NCBI GenBank assembly: GCA_965243615.1
Contig: CBDEVO010000003.1
Coordinates: forward strand, 2,418,001-2,482,000
Length of the DNA stretch: 64,000 bases
Direction: 5' to 3'
Source: JAJEEA01 sp965243615
GTDB lineage: Bacteria; Acidobacteriota; Vicinamibacteria; Vicinamibacterales; UBA8438
The notes below the pieces were generated by a model. It had not been told where the DNA came from. It saw only the letters and a list, made by a program, of their open reading frames with translations, and made no database searches. Of the stretch, positions 9,632 to 18,372 are shown piece after piece. A program made the position numbers and the translations under genes. Each line of letters starts with the position of its first letter. Position 1 is the stretch's first letter.

Positions 9632-9976
9632 TCAGGCTGGCTCGTCGCCGCCGCGGCCGAAATAGGCGAGCGCTACGAGAACCGCACCGAACAGGGCCCG
9701 GGCAATCTGGGGCTCGGGCGCGATCTGCCCGTAAAGCTGTCCGGCGTTGTGGAGGGCCAGCGACTGCAGCCCGAAGAGGGCGGCCAGTGCGAGGGCTAGG
9801 CTGCCGGGCAGGCCGACCCGGACCAGGAGCCCCGCCAGCACGAGCATCGCGCCGAGGATGATCAGGCCGACGTTGGCCAGCAGATCGAGCCGAGAGGCCC
9901 CGAACAGGTCGAGCAGACCCGTACCCAGCGAGTACAGGCCGTAACAGGTCATGCCGAGCGTTGCAGCGGTCAGCAT
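9632..9976 (-). CDS. Small integral membrane protein, function unknown
   Basis: A 114-residue protein with four hydrophobic segments (roughly residues 5-25, 31-52, 56-75 and 89-106) and a short polar C-terminus ending GRGGDEPA. It may be related to small four-helix membrane proteins of the DoxX type, but no diagnostic motif is visible. It converges on nrdJ with a 64-base gap and has no partner on its own strand. The coding assignment rests on the regular membrane-segment pattern and clean frame. Confidence 0.55.
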   Translation of the reverse strand: MLTAATLGMTCYGLYSLGTGLLDLFGASRLDLLANVGLIILGAMLVLAGLLVRVGLPGSLALALAALFGLQSLALHNAGQLYGQIAPEPQIARALFGAVLVALAYFGRGGDEPA

Positions 9977-10171
9977 CTGAATCGTCGCCTATTATGTCGT
10001 AGAAGACGACGGACACGCCGGCAACCTTTTCTCAGGCCGGTCCGCCGGAAGTCTGCGCTGCGGCAGCGGCACCGGCTCGCGCGGGAGGCGCAGACTCCCG
10101 GCGGGTCGATCGGACGCCGAGCGGGACTGCGGGCGACGCACTCCCGGCCCGTCCGGACCGCGAACGACGAC

Positions 10172-11002
10172 ATGGATTTGCATCTCGACGGCAAGGTGGC
10201 CGTCATCACCGGATCGAGCCGCGGGCTGGGGTTGGCCAGCGCGCGCTCTCTCGCGGCCGAGGGCGCCCGGGTGTGCATCTCCGCCCGCGGCGCCGAGCGG
10301 CTGGCCGACGCCGTGGCCGAGTTGCGCGCCGTCGCGCGGGGCGCCGCCGCCCGACCGCGCGCCGCCGCCGAGGCGCCGGGCGGGCGGGCCGCGGACGAGA
10401 GCGTCATCGGGATCGAGGCGGACCTCGGCACCGAGGCGGGGGTGGCCCGGGTCATCGACGGCGCCGTCGAGGCGTTCGGCGGCCTCGACATCCTCGTCAA
10501 CAACGTCGGCAAGGCCGGCGGCGGGGGGATAACCGAGGCCACCGACGCCGATTGGCAGGCCGCGCTCGACCAGACCCTGCATCCCGCCATCCGCGCCTCC
10601 CGGCTCGCGGTGCCGCACCTGCGGGCGCGGGGCGGGGGGGTCATCCTGATGATCGCCTCCATCTGGGGCCGCGAGTCGGGGGGGCGCATGACCTACAACG
10701 CCGTCAAGGCGGCCGAGATCAGCCTCGCCAAGTCCCTCGCCGGGCAGCTCGCGGCCGACGGCATCCGGGTCGTCAGCGTGGCCCCCGGCTCGATCTCCTT
10801 CCCCGGCGGCTCGTGGGCGAAGCGGCAGGCGGCCGACCCCGAAGGCATGGCGGCGTTCGTCCGGCGAGAGATCCCCTTCGGCCGCTTCGGGCGCGCGGAG
10901 GAGGTCGGCGACGTCGTCGCCTTCCTCGCCTCCCCCCGCGCGAGCTGGGTCACCGGGGCCTGCGTCTCCGTCGACGGGGGGCAATCCCGGTCGCTGTTCT
11001 GA
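10172..11002 (+). CDS. SDR-family NAD(P)-dependent oxidoreductase
   Basis: A 276-residue classical short-chain dehydrogenase/reductase. The cofactor motif TGSSRGLG is at residues 13-20, the NN(V)G segment at about 110, catalytic Ser163, and Tyr175-x3-Lys179 in YNAVK. An Ala/Arg-rich insertion at about residues 53-76 lies between the second strand and the Asp that normally contacts the adenine; it is unusual for the family. The C-terminus ends in the usual TGACVSVDGG segment. Cytosolic; the substrate cannot be read from the sequence or neighbours. Confidence 0.88.
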   Translation: MDLHLDGKVAVITGSSRGLGLASARSLAAEGARVCISARGAERLADAVAELRAVARGAAARPRAAAEAPGGRAADESVIGIEADLGTEAGVARVIDGAVEAFGGLDILVNNVGKAGGGGITEATDADWQAALDQTLHPAIRASRLAVPHLRARGGGVILMIASIWGRESGGRMTYNAVKAAEISLAKSLAGQLAADGIRVVSVAPGSISFPGGSWAKRQAADPEGMAAFVRREIPFGRFGRAEEVGDVVAFLASPRASWVTGACVSVDGGQSRSLF

Positions 11003-11129
11003 CGTCAGCCGGATGAACCCCGGCTCCGAGCCCGGCCGCTTCGCGGGTCGGCATAGCGACGACCCGCCGCCGCGACCCGGCGGCGAAACGGTGATCGTCG
11101 ATGGCGGCGGCGCGCGATGTCTCCCCGCT

Positions 11130-11233
11130 ATTCGGACGGTGTGTCCCCGAGATGAGTCTCTACTCCGGCACCCGGTGGCTCAACACCCGAGCCCGGACCG
11201 ACATTCGAACGGCGTGTCCCTGAGATGAGCCTC
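11130..11233 (+). repeat. Two 31-base imperfect direct repeats at the start of the SNF2 helicase gene
   Basis: Positions 11130-11160 and 11203-11233 are the same 31-base sequence with four differences, all transitions, spaced 73 bases apart. Each contains GTGTCCC, then GAGATGAG, so each supplies an ATG. The downstream copy holds the helicase start. The upstream copy opens a 23-codon frame (ATG 11152) that stops at 11221-11223, one base before the helicase ATG at 11225. This could be a duplicated start region acting as a leader peptide, or remnants of a mobile-element end. Confidence 0.6.
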
Positions 11234-13912
11234 GGACTCACGCCGGCCGGGCAGCTTCGGTGGGCGCCTCGCGACGGTGAACCCGTTCCGCCCGAGGTTG
11301 GCCGCCTGGAGCCCGCCTTCGCCGCGGACTGGCGCGAAGCGCTCTTCACGCTGGCGGCGGATCGCATCGACACACAGGCGTCGCCGCCCGCGCGCTTCTG
11401 GCAGCAGATCGCCGAGCGCTACCTGACAGCGCTGTGCCAGCTCCCCGAGCAGGACGCGCGCATTCAGGTGGCGGCGCCGGCGGCGGCCGACCGCGCCGCC
11501 TGGATCCTGTCCGCCCCGCCGATGCGCGGGGGCGAGTATCTCTCCGAGGACAGCCTCCACGGCGTCTGGCGCCATCTCGACGCGTGGGTGGGCGAGGCGG
11601 TCGCGGCGGCCGGCGGGCTGCCCGCGTTCCTCCGCGCCCGGGCCGCGAGCTGGCACCAGGTGGGGCGGGTCTGCTTCCACCTCGCCGAGAACCGCAACGA
11701 CGAGGCGCGGCCGTTCGCGTTCATGGCCACCTACGCCTCCGGGTTCGGCGCGGCCGGGCGGGTGAAGCACCTGCCGCTGCGCAGGGCGCTGGAGGAGTAC
11801 GCGGGGGCGAAGAACCGGGCCGCGCTCATCGCCCTGCTGTCGCCGATTCAGCAGGCGGCCGATGCGTGCGGCTGGGTGAAGGAGCTGGTCGACTCGGGCG
11901 ACGTCTACCAGGCGCTGGCGTGGACGCCGGATCGCGCCTATCGGCTCCTCCGCAGCGTTCCCGCCCTCGAGGCGAGCGGCCTGACCGTGCGGCTGCCGAA
12001 CTGGTGGCGCAAGCGCCCGCGCCCGCAGGTCAGGGTCACCATCGGCGACGCGGCCCCGTCGATGGTGGGCGCCGACGCCCTGTTGGACTTCGACGTGGAC
12101 GTCGCCCTCGGCGGCGAGCCGCTGTCGCGCGCGGAGCTGGAGACCCTGCTCGACGGCGACGGCGATCTCGTGCTGCTCAAGGGCCAGTGGGTCGAGGTCG
12201 ACCGCGACCGGCTGCGGCAGGCGATCGAGCACTGGGAGGCGGTGCGCCGGCAGGCGGGCGACCACGGGATCTCGTTCGTCGAAGGCATGCGGCTCCTCGC
12301 CGGCGCCTCCGCCGATCTCCGTCACGAGGAGCAGACCGAGGCCGAACGCCCCTGGGTGCACGTCGACGCCGGCGACGCCCTGCGCGGGCTCCTGGCGGAC
12401 CTGCGTCAGCCGGACGCGCTCGACCCCGTGGCCGTGGGCGGGGCGCTGCAGGCCACCCTCCGGCCGTACCAGCGCGCCGGCGTGGCGTGGCTGCGCCTGC
12501 TGGCGGGGCTGGGCCTCGGCGCCTGCCTCGCCGACGACATGGGGCTCGGCAAGACCATCCAGGTGCTGGCGCTGCTGCTCGCCGACCGCGGCGACGGCGC
12601 GTCCCGGCCGGCGCCGTCGCTGCTGGTGATCCCGGCCTCCCTGCTCGGCAACTGGCGCCGCGAGGCCGAGCGGTTCGCGCCGTCGCTGGCGCTGCGGTTC
12701 CTGCACCCGGCGGAGACGGACCGGGAGACGCTCGCCGACGTCTCGGCGGCGCCGTCGCGGCATCTCGCCGGGGTCGATCTGGCGGTGACGACCTACGGCA
12801 TGCTGCACCGGCAACCCTGGCTGGCGGACGTGTATTGGCGACTGGTGATCCTGGACGAGGCGCAGGCCGTCAAGAACCCCGCGACCCGCCAGAGCCGGGC
12901 GGTGCGGGCGCTGCCGGCGCGCGCCCGCGTTGCCCTGACCGGCACGCCGGTCGAGAACCGCCTCGGAGACCTGTGGGCGCTCTTCGACTTCCTCAACCCC
13001 GGACTGCTCGGCTCGCGCGACGTGTTCAACCGCTTCGTCAAGAAGCTGCAGCAGCGCGAGGATCAGCCGTTCGCGCCGCTGCGGCGGCTCGTCGCCCCCT
13101 ACATTCTCAGGCGTCTCAAGACGGATCGCCGCGTCATCGCCGACCTGCCCGACAAGACGGAGACGACGCGCGACTGCCAGCTCACCCGGAAGCAGGTCGT
13201 CCTGTATCAGCGCGTCGTGCGGTCGATGCAGCGGGAGCTGGAGTCCGTCGAGGGCATCGCCCGGCGCGGCGTGGTGCTGCGGGCGCTCATGCGCCTGAAG
13301 CAGACGTGCAATCATCCCAGCCAGCTCTCCGGCGACGGCGACTACCGGCCCGGCGACAGCGGCAAGTTCGCGCGTCTGGCCGAGATCGGCGAGGAGCTGG
13401 CCGAGCGCCAGGAACGGACGCTGGTGTTCACGCAGTTCAGGGAGATCATCGATCCGTTGGCGGAGCACCTGGCGACGGTCTTCGGCCGGGCCGGCCTCGT
13501 GCTGCACGGCGGGACCGGGGTCAGGCAGCGGCAGGCGCTCGTGGACCGGTTCCAGCGCGACGACGGGCCGCCGTTCTTCGTGCTCTCGCTCAAGGCGGGG
13601 GGCACGGGGCTGAACCTGACGGCGGCTTCCCACGTCATCCATTTCGACCGCTGGTGGAACCCGGCGGTGGAGAACCAGGCCACCGACCGCGCCTTTCGCA
13701 TCGGCCAGCGGCGCAACGTGCTGGTCCACCGGTTCGTCACGCGGGGTACGATCGAGGAGAGGATCGATCGGATGATTGCCGAGAAGCGGCAATTGGCCGA
13801 TGATCTACTGGATGGCGGCGGCGAGATAGACCTCACGGAACTCTCCGACGACGAGCTGATCGATCTCGTCCGGCTCGACGTCACGCGCGCGAATCCACAA
13901 GCAGAGGGCTGA
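11225..13912 (+). CDS. SNF2-family DEAD/DEAH-box helicase
   Basis: An 895-residue SWI/SNF-type ATPase. The first 410 residues match the SNF2-associated (DUF3670-like) N-terminal region. The motor follows: Walker A in DDMGLGKTIQ near residue 437, Walker B Asp544-Glu-Ala-Gln, and motif VI near residue 820 (ATDRAFRIGQRRN). The ATPase translocates on double-stranded DNA; the biological role of the bacterial class is poorly defined. The next gene, 19 bases downstream on the same strand, is a SWIM zinc-finger protein, a recurrent partner of this helicase class. The start ATG lies inside the downstream copy of a 31-base repeat. Confidence 0.9.
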   Translation: MSLGLTPAGQLRWAPRDGEPVPPEVGRLEPAFAADWREALFTLAADRIDTQASPPARFWQQIAERYLTALCQLPEQDARIQVAAPAAADRAAWILSAPPMRGGEYLSEDSLHGVWRHLDAWVGEAVAAAGGLPAFLRARAASWHQVGRVCFHLAENRNDEARPFAFMATYASGFGAAGRVKHLPLRRALEEYAGAKNRAALIALLSPIQQAADACGWVKELVDSGDVYQALAWTPDRAYRLLRSVPALEASGLTVRLPNWWRKRPRPQVRVTIGDAAPSMVGADALLDFDVDVALGGEPLSRAELETLLDGDGDLVLLKGQWVEVDRDRLRQAIEHWEAVRRQAGDHGISFVEGMRLLAGASADLRHEEQTEAERPWVHVDAGDALRGLLADLRQPDALDPVAVGGALQATLRPYQRAGVAWLRLLAGLGLGACLADDMGLGKTIQVLALLLADRGDGASRPAPSLLVIPASLLGNWRREAERFAPSLALRFLHPAETDRETLADVSAAPSRHLAGVDLAVTTYGMLHRQPWLADVYWRLVILDEAQAVKNPATRQSRAVRALPARARVALTGTPVENRLGDLWALFDFLNPGLLGSRDVFNRFVKKLQQREDQPFAPLRRLVAPYILRRLKTDRRVIADLPDKTETTRDCQLTRKQVVLYQRVVRSMQRELESVEGIARRGVVLRALMRLKQTCNHPSQLSGDGDYRPGDSGKFARLAEIGEELAERQERTLVFTQFREIIDPLAEHLATVFGRAGLVLHGGTGVRQRQALVDRFQRDDGPPFFVLSLKAGGTGLNLTAASHVIHFDRWWNPAVENQATDRAFRIGQRRNVLVHRFVTRGTIEERIDRMIAEKRQLADDLLDGGGEIDLTELSDDELIDLVRLDVTRANPQAEG

Positions 13913-13931
13913 CCGACAGGATCATCCGACG

Positions 13932-15095
13932 ATGTACTGGTATCCACGCTACGTGCCGGTCGGCGTCCGGCGTGCCCGGGCCAATCTCAAGCTGCGCGAG
14001 CTGCGCGCGCAGGGCTTGAAGGTGCAGCCGGTCGAGCTCCGGGGACGCCACATCGCCGGGACCTTCTGGGGTCGGCGCTGGTGCGAGCACCTGGAGTCGT
14101 TCTCCGACTACGAGAACCGGCTGCCGCGCGGCCGCACCTACGTGCGCAACGGCTCCGTCTGCCATCTTGCGATAGAAGCCGGGCGCGTCGAGGCGATGGT
14201 CATCGGACAGGAGCTCTACCGGGTCGCCGTGCGCATCCGGCCGCTCGCGCGCCCGACCTGGCAGGCCATCAAGAAGGCGTGCGCCGGGCAGATCGGATCG
14301 GTCCTCGAGCTGCTGCAGGGCCGCCTGTCCGATAGGGTCATGGACATCGTCGCCCATCGCGACACCGGGCTGTTTCCGCAACCGGGCGAGATCGAGCTGG
14401 CGTGCGACTGCCCGGACTGGGCCACGATGTGCAAGCACGCGGCGGCGGTGCTCTACGGCGTCGGCAGCCGTCTCGACGACAGCCCGGAGCTGCTCTTCCG
14501 CCTGCGCGGCGTCGACGAGGCGGAGCTGATCGCCGCGGACATGGCGCTGCCCCAGGGCGCGGCGACCGCCGACACCCTGGCCGACGGCGACCTCGGCGAC
14601 ATCTTCGGCATCGACCTCGACCCGGCAGGCGTTACGTCGGCGCCGAACGCACGACAGCCGGCGGCAGGCGCCGATTCGGACGGGGCGGGCAGCGCGCCGG
14701 CACCGAACGCACGGCAGCCGGCGGCAGGCGCCGACTCGGACGGGGCGGACGTTGCGCCGGCGCCGAATGCACGGCAGCCGGCGGCGCGCGCGGCGCCAGG
14801 ACCGAAGAAGGCGAAGAGGGCGCCGATCCCACGCTTGCCCGGAGCCGAACCGCCGACGGCGCCCCCGAGGCGGGAGGACGCCGTCGCGGTGCCCCGGTTC
14901 CGCCCCACGGGGGCGCTCATCGCCAAACTGCGCGAGCGCGGCGGGTTCTCGGTCGCCGAGTTCGCCGAGTTGCTTCGGGTCTCGGCCGCGACCGTGCGCC
15001 GTTGGGAAGGGGCGCCGGGACCGCTGGGCCTGCACGCCCGGTCGCGGGAGGCCCTGGCGGTGCTGCGTCTGGAGATCGAGAAGCAGCCGGAATGA
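13932..15095 (+). CDS. SWIM zinc-finger protein with C-terminal helix-turn-helix
   Basis: A 387-residue protein paired with the SNF2 helicase. The N-terminal 230 residues carry the SWIM finger with ligands Cys158, Cys160, Cys167 and His169. A low-complexity linker of about two and a half 20-residue repeats follows, then a basic Lys/Pro region. The last 75 residues look like an XRE-like helix-turn-helix (FAELLRVSAATVRRWE). It plausibly targets the helicase to DNA, as proposed for SWIM partners. Fusion of the HTH to the SWIM module through a repetitive linker is the uncommon part. Confidence 0.85.
   Translation: MYWYPRYVPVGVRRARANLKLRELRAQGLKVQPVELRGRHIAGTFWGRRWCEHLESFSDYENRLPRGRTYVRNGSVCHLAIEAGRVEAMVIGQELYRVAVRIRPLARPTWQAIKKACAGQIGSVLELLQGRLSDRVMDIVAHRDTGLFPQPGEIELACDCPDWATMCKHAAAVLYGVGSRLDDSPELLFRLRGVDEAELIAADMALPQGAATADTLADGDLGDIFGIDLDPAGVTSAPNARQPAAGADSDGAGSAPAPNARQPAAGADSDGADVAPAPNARQPAARAAPGPKKAKRAPIPRLPGAEPPTAPPRREDAVAVPRFRPTGALIAKLRERGGFSVAEFAELLRVSAATVRRWEGAPGPLGLHARSREALAVLRLEIEKQPE
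14631..14790 (+). repeat. 60-base tandem repeats within the SWIM protein gene
   Basis: Units begin at 14631, 14691 and 14751 (the last partial) with a strict 60-base period. Each encodes 20 residues containing APNARQPAAGADSDGA, a flexible acidic/Ala linker. Copies differ by only a few bases, so the expansion is recent and the copy number probably varies between strains. Confidence 0.85.
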
Positions 15096-15291
15096 CCCCG
15101 GGAGTCCGCGCCGTTCCACGGCGCAGCCTCCTGCCGGGCCGGCTGCCCGCGAGTTGACGGTCGAGCCCTTTCGGCGGGAGACTACGCCACATGCCCGGCC
15201 CCCTCGCGGCGGAGCGCGGGCAGTCGAAGCGGGCGGCCATCGGGCGAGACCCGGCGGGGCCGGCCGCGTCGGTTCAGTCAGGAGGCATGAC

Positions 15292-16200
15292 GTGAAGCGC
15301 AGCATCGTACTCGCCTTGCTGGTCGGCGTGGGCGCCGTCTCGCTCGCGGTCGTCGCCGCGCAGGACGGCCCGATGGAGATCGAGGTCGAGCAGATCGAGG
15401 ACAACCTCTACGTGCTCAGGGGGCAGGGCGGCGGCGGCAACACCGCGGTGTTCGTGACCACCGACGGCGTGGTCGTCGTCGACAGCAAGAACCCGGGCTG
15501 GGGCGACCCGATCCTGGAGCGGATCGGGCAGTTGACGGACAACCCGGTGACGATGCTCATCAACACCCACAGCCACCACGACCACGTGAGCGGCAACGTG
15601 GCGTTCGCGGACGTGCAGTTCGTGGCCCACGAGACCACCAAGGCCAATATGGAGGTCATGCGGCCCTACACGGGACGGACGGAGCCCCCCGTCAACGTGT
15701 TCGCCGACTCGAACGGTCACGGGCTGCCGACGATCACCTTCTCGGACCGCATGTCGCTGGGCAGCGGCGACGACCGGGTCGACCTCTACTACTTCGGCCG
15801 TGGCCACACCGGCGGCGACGCCTGGATCGCGTTCCCGGCCCTCCGCACGCTGCATGCCGGCGACATCTTCCTGGGGCAGCGGGTGCCGTTCCTGGACGCC
15901 GAGAACGGCGGCAGCGGGGTCGACATACCCGACTCGCTGCAGAAGGCCCACGACAACATCAGCGGCATCGACACCATCATCACCGGGCACAGCACCCAGA
16001 AGACGTGGGCCGACCTGAACGAGTGGGCCGCGTTCAACCGCGACTTCCTGCAGATGGTCCGCGACGGCCGGGCCGAGGGCAAGTCGGTCGACGAGATCGC
16101 GGCGGGGTGGTCGCTGCCCGAGGCCTACTCGCACTACGACGCACCGGCCGAGGCGGGGGTGCGGCGCAACATCCAGGTGATCGTCGACGAGCTGGAGTAG
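15292..16200 (+). CDS. Secreted metallo-beta-lactamase-fold hydrolase
   Basis: A 302-residue MBL-fold enzyme with an N-terminal signal peptide (about 24 residues, cleaving near VVAAQ), so it should act in the periplasm. The zinc motif His93-x-His95-x-Asp97-His98 is intact, and a second metal-ligand segment GRGHTGGD follows near residue 167. I chose GTG 15292 because GGAGG (15281-15285) is six bases upstream and the signal peptide begins at once; the longer upstream frame shadows the SWIM gene. Such proteins range from lactamases to glyoxalase-like thioesterases; the substrate is undetermined. Confidence 0.85.
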   Translation: MKRSIVLALLVGVGAVSLAVVAAQDGPMEIEVEQIEDNLYVLRGQGGGGNTAVFVTTDGVVVVDSKNPGWGDPILERIGQLTDNPVTMLINTHSHHDHVSGNVAFADVQFVAHETTKANMEVMRPYTGRTEPPVNVFADSNGHGLPTITFSDRMSLGSGDDRVDLYYFGRGHTGGDAWIAFPALRTLHAGDIFLGQRVPFLDAENGGSGVDIPDSLQKAHDNISGIDTIITGHSTQKTWADLNEWAAFNRDFLQMVRDGRAEGKSVDEIAAGWSLPEAYSHYDAPAEAGVRRNIQVIVDELE

Positions 16201-16217
16201 TCGGCCGTCACCTGCCC

Positions 16218-16246
16218 GCGGGCCGCCGTTCGGTACGGTGGCCCGC
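16218..16246 (+). terminator. Hairpin after the MBL hydrolase gene
   Basis: GCGGGCC (16218-16224) pairs with GGCCCGC (16240-16246), and CCG/CGG extends the stem inward past one mismatch. It begins 17 bases after the stop codon. There is no clear T-run, so it may be a weak or Rho-assisted terminator. Confidence 0.4.
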
Positions 16247-16397
16247 GACGCTCATCCGAGAGTCCCGGCTGCCTACAAGCAGCTTTTCAGCGGTGTTGCG
16301 CGCCGCCTGGGGTTGAGCTGCCGGCCCCGTTCCACCAAGTCCGTCGAGATTGTCCGCGGTGTGACCAATAGCTGCGACTACTGATTGAGGTGCCACT

Positions 16398-16423
16398 CTA
16401 AATGAGTAAAAATACTCATTTAG
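16398..16423. promoter_or_regulatory. Perfect palindrome abutting the DUF4143 ATPase start codon
   Basis: Eleven-base arms CTAAATGAGTA and TACTCATTTAG surround four A residues, and the last base of the palindrome directly precedes the ATG at 16424. The element is AT-rich in a GC-rich neighbourhood. In DNA it is a textbook dimer operator; in RNA it would form a hairpin over the ribosome-loading site, and no Shine-Dalgarno sequence is visible otherwise. It suggests tight, probably autogenous, control. Confidence 0.65.
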
Positions 16424-17629
16424 ATGCGTAAATCGTCCAGCTATTCCCGGCCCCACATTCGAGATCTGGTTCAACGTCTCCGGGAGCCCCGGCGGTTCAT
16501 CCAGGTCGTCGCCGGCTCGCGGCAGGTCGGCAAGACGACGCTGGTGGCGCAGGCGGCGACGGAGTCCGGTCTGCCCACCCGCCATGCCAGCGCCGACGAG
16601 CCGACGTTGCGGGGCGGTCAGTGGATCGAGCAGCAGTGGGAGGCGGCGCGGCGTCTCGCTGCCGAGGCGGGGGAGGGCGGCGCGCTCCTCGTCCTCGACG
16701 AGGTGCAGAAGGTCACGGGGTGGTCGGACACGGTCAAGTTCCTGTGGGACGCCGACACGCGGGCCGGGCGGTCGCTGAAGGTCGTCGTGCTCGGCTCGGC
16801 CCCGCTGCTCGTCGAGCGCGGTCTGGGGGAGAGCCTGGCCGGGCGCTTCGAGGTGACGCGCCTGCCGCACTGGAGCCTCGCGGAGATGCGGGCGGCGTTC
16901 GGCTGGTCGCTCGAGCAGTACCTCTTCTACGGCGGCTATGCGGGCGCAGCGCCCCTGGTCCGCCAGCCGCGGCGGTGGGCGCGCTATGTCCGTGACGCCC
17001 TCATCGAGCCGATCGTCTCGCGCGACGTGCTGCTGCTGTCACGCGTCGACAAGCCGGCGCTGTTGCGCAGGTTGCTCGAGCTGGCGTGCGCGTACTCCGG
17101 CCAGATCCTGTCCTACACGAAGATGCTCGGGCAGCTCCAGGACGCCGGCAACACGACCACTCTGGCTCACTACCTGGATCTGCTCGCGGGCGCGGGTCTG
17201 GTCACCGGCCTTCAGAAGTACGCCGGTGGGGTGGCGCGGCGACGGGCGTCGAGCCCGAAGCTGCAGGTCTTCAACACCGCCCTGATCACCGCGCAGGCGG
17301 GCCTCACGCTGGAGCAGGCGCAGGACGACCGGGCGTTCCGGGGTCGCCTGGTGGAGTCGGCGGTCGGCGCGCACCTCGCCAACGCCGCCGCCGGGGGAGA
17401 CTGCGAAGCGTACTACTGGCGCGAGCGCAACCGCGAGGTGGACTTCGTCGTGCGGGCGGGCAAGCGGCTCGTGGCCATCGAGGTGAAGAGCGGACGCGTT
17501 CCCGACACGCTGCCCGGCATGGCGGCGTTCGCCGAGGCGTTCCGGCCGACGCGGAAGCTGCTGGTCGGCGGCGACGGCATCGACGTCGAGACGTTCCTGC
17601 TGACGCCGGTCGAGAAGTGGCTGGGCTAG
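16424..17629 (+). CDS. DUF4143-family AAA ATPase
   Basis: A 401-residue ATPase of the AAA_14/DUF4143 class. Walker A is GSRQVGKTT (residues 31-39) and Walker B is LLVLDE ending at Glu93. The C-terminal third carries a nuclease-like segment, EVDFVV then AIEVKSGR, resembling a PD-(D/E)XK core. A winged-helix region lies between (about residues 205-260). The function of the family is not established; members are scattered, often horizontally moved, and sometimes compared with toxin-antitoxin or defence ATPases. It stands alone behind an unusual palindrome at its start codon. Confidence 0.85.
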   Translation: MRKSSSYSRPHIRDLVQRLREPRRFIQVVAGSRQVGKTTLVAQAATESGLPTRHASADEPTLRGGQWIEQQWEAARRLAAEAGEGGALLVLDEVQKVTGWSDTVKFLWDADTRAGRSLKVVVLGSAPLLVERGLGESLAGRFEVTRLPHWSLAEMRAAFGWSLEQYLFYGGYAGAAPLVRQPRRWARYVRDALIEPIVSRDVLLLSRVDKPALLRRLLELACAYSGQILSYTKMLGQLQDAGNTTTLAHYLDLLAGAGLVTGLQKYAGGVARRRASSPKLQVFNTALITAQAGLTLEQAQDDRAFRGRLVESAVGAHLANAAAGGDCEAYYWRERNREVDFVVRAGKRLVAIEVKSGRVPDTLPGMAAFAEAFRPTRKLLVGGDGIDVETFLLTPVEKWLG

Positions 17630-17634
17630 TGAGG

Positions 17635-17988
17635 CTAGCTGGCCGGCGTGGCCGGGGCGTCCGCCGGCGGGCTTGCCTCGGCGGCAGGCTTCGGCTCGGC
17701 GGCGGCCTCCGCGCGCGCGGGCTCCGGGGCGGCGACTTTCGCGGCCGCCTTGCGGGCCTGCTGCTGGCGGGCCTTGAGGGCGGCGACGGTCTGCTGGCCG
17801 TACTTCTTCGTGAACCGCTCCACGCGCCCCTCGGTGTCGACCAGCTTCTGGCGGCCGGTGAAGAACGGATGGCAGTTGGAGCAGATCTCGAGGCGCACCT
17901 CCTTGCGGGTCGATCGGGTCTTCCAGGTCGCCCCGCAGGCGCAACGGACCTCGACTTCGTGGTATTGCGGATGAATCCCAGCCCTCAC
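17635..17988 (-). CDS. rpmE: 50S ribosomal protein L31 with long C-terminal extension
   Basis: The first 70 residues are classic zinc-binding L31: MRAGIHPQYHEVEVRCACG, with ligands Cys16, Cys18, Cys36 and Cys39, and the ICSNCHPFFTG segment. Residues about 73-117 are an Ala/Pro/Glu tail absent from typical 65-75-residue L31 proteins. The start is GTG at 17988. The Cys-containing form is normally the zinc-replete paralogue. It converges on the DUF4143 gene with five bases between stops. Product certain; the role of the tail is unknown. Confidence 0.95.
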   Translation of the reverse strand: MRAGIHPQYHEVEVRCACGATWKTRSTRKEVRLEICSNCHPFFTGRQKLVDTEGRVERFTKKYGQQTVAALKARQQQARKAAAKVAAPEPARAEAAAEPKPAAEASPPADAPATPAS

Positions 17989-18372
17989 TGTCTGCTCCTC
18001 GTCAGGTGACCAAACGCGGCATTATACCATCGACGGCGCGAACGCCAGGCGGCGCCGCGGTCTTCGCTTTCGTGGCTTCCGGACGCCGCTGACCGCGAAA
18101 TGCAGGCGGGCTGCGGGCGGCGGTCGATGCGGGCGTTGGTCGGGACGCGGCGGGCGACCTCTTCGACCGCTCCAGGGCCGCGAGAAACGGCGGTTCGTGT
18201 CGACGCTTGGCGGGTCGTCTGCGGCTGGGACGCAGACGACCCCCGCCCAGTCGGTCTCCTGTGTGTGTGCCCCAGGGTCATGACAGTCGTCACGTTCGAT
18301 TCCTGACGAAGTGCACTGGCAGACAGGCGTCGCCTGCCCCACGATGGTCTCCATGGACAACGGGAGGTCATG
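17989..18372. other. Intergenic region between rpmE and the amidohydrolase gene
   Basis: This 384-base divergent spacer has no convincing gene; short frames inside it lack start signals and recognisable content. It must carry the rpmE promoter on the minus strand. It also holds a strong hairpin at 18212-18242, listed separately. Confidence 0.6.
18212..18242. repeat. Perfect 12-bp stem-loop upstream of the amidohydrolase gene
   Basis: GGGTCGTCTGCG (18212-18223) pairs perfectly with CGCAGACGACCC (18231-18242) around a seven-base loop; GGC/GCC outside the stem extends it past a two-base bulge. No T-tract follows, so it is not a standard intrinsic terminator. It could be a REP-like element or leader structure for the gene starting 131 bases downstream. 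Confidence 0.55.

Noticed and set aside
14631..14790. 60-base repeats considered as an intergenic or CRISPR element
   Set aside because: They are in frame within the SWIM gene and encode a linker.
18100..18306. 68-codon plus-strand frame in the rpmE-amidohydrolase spacer
   Set aside because: No Shine-Dalgarno, signal or recognised content, and it crosses a strong hairpin.
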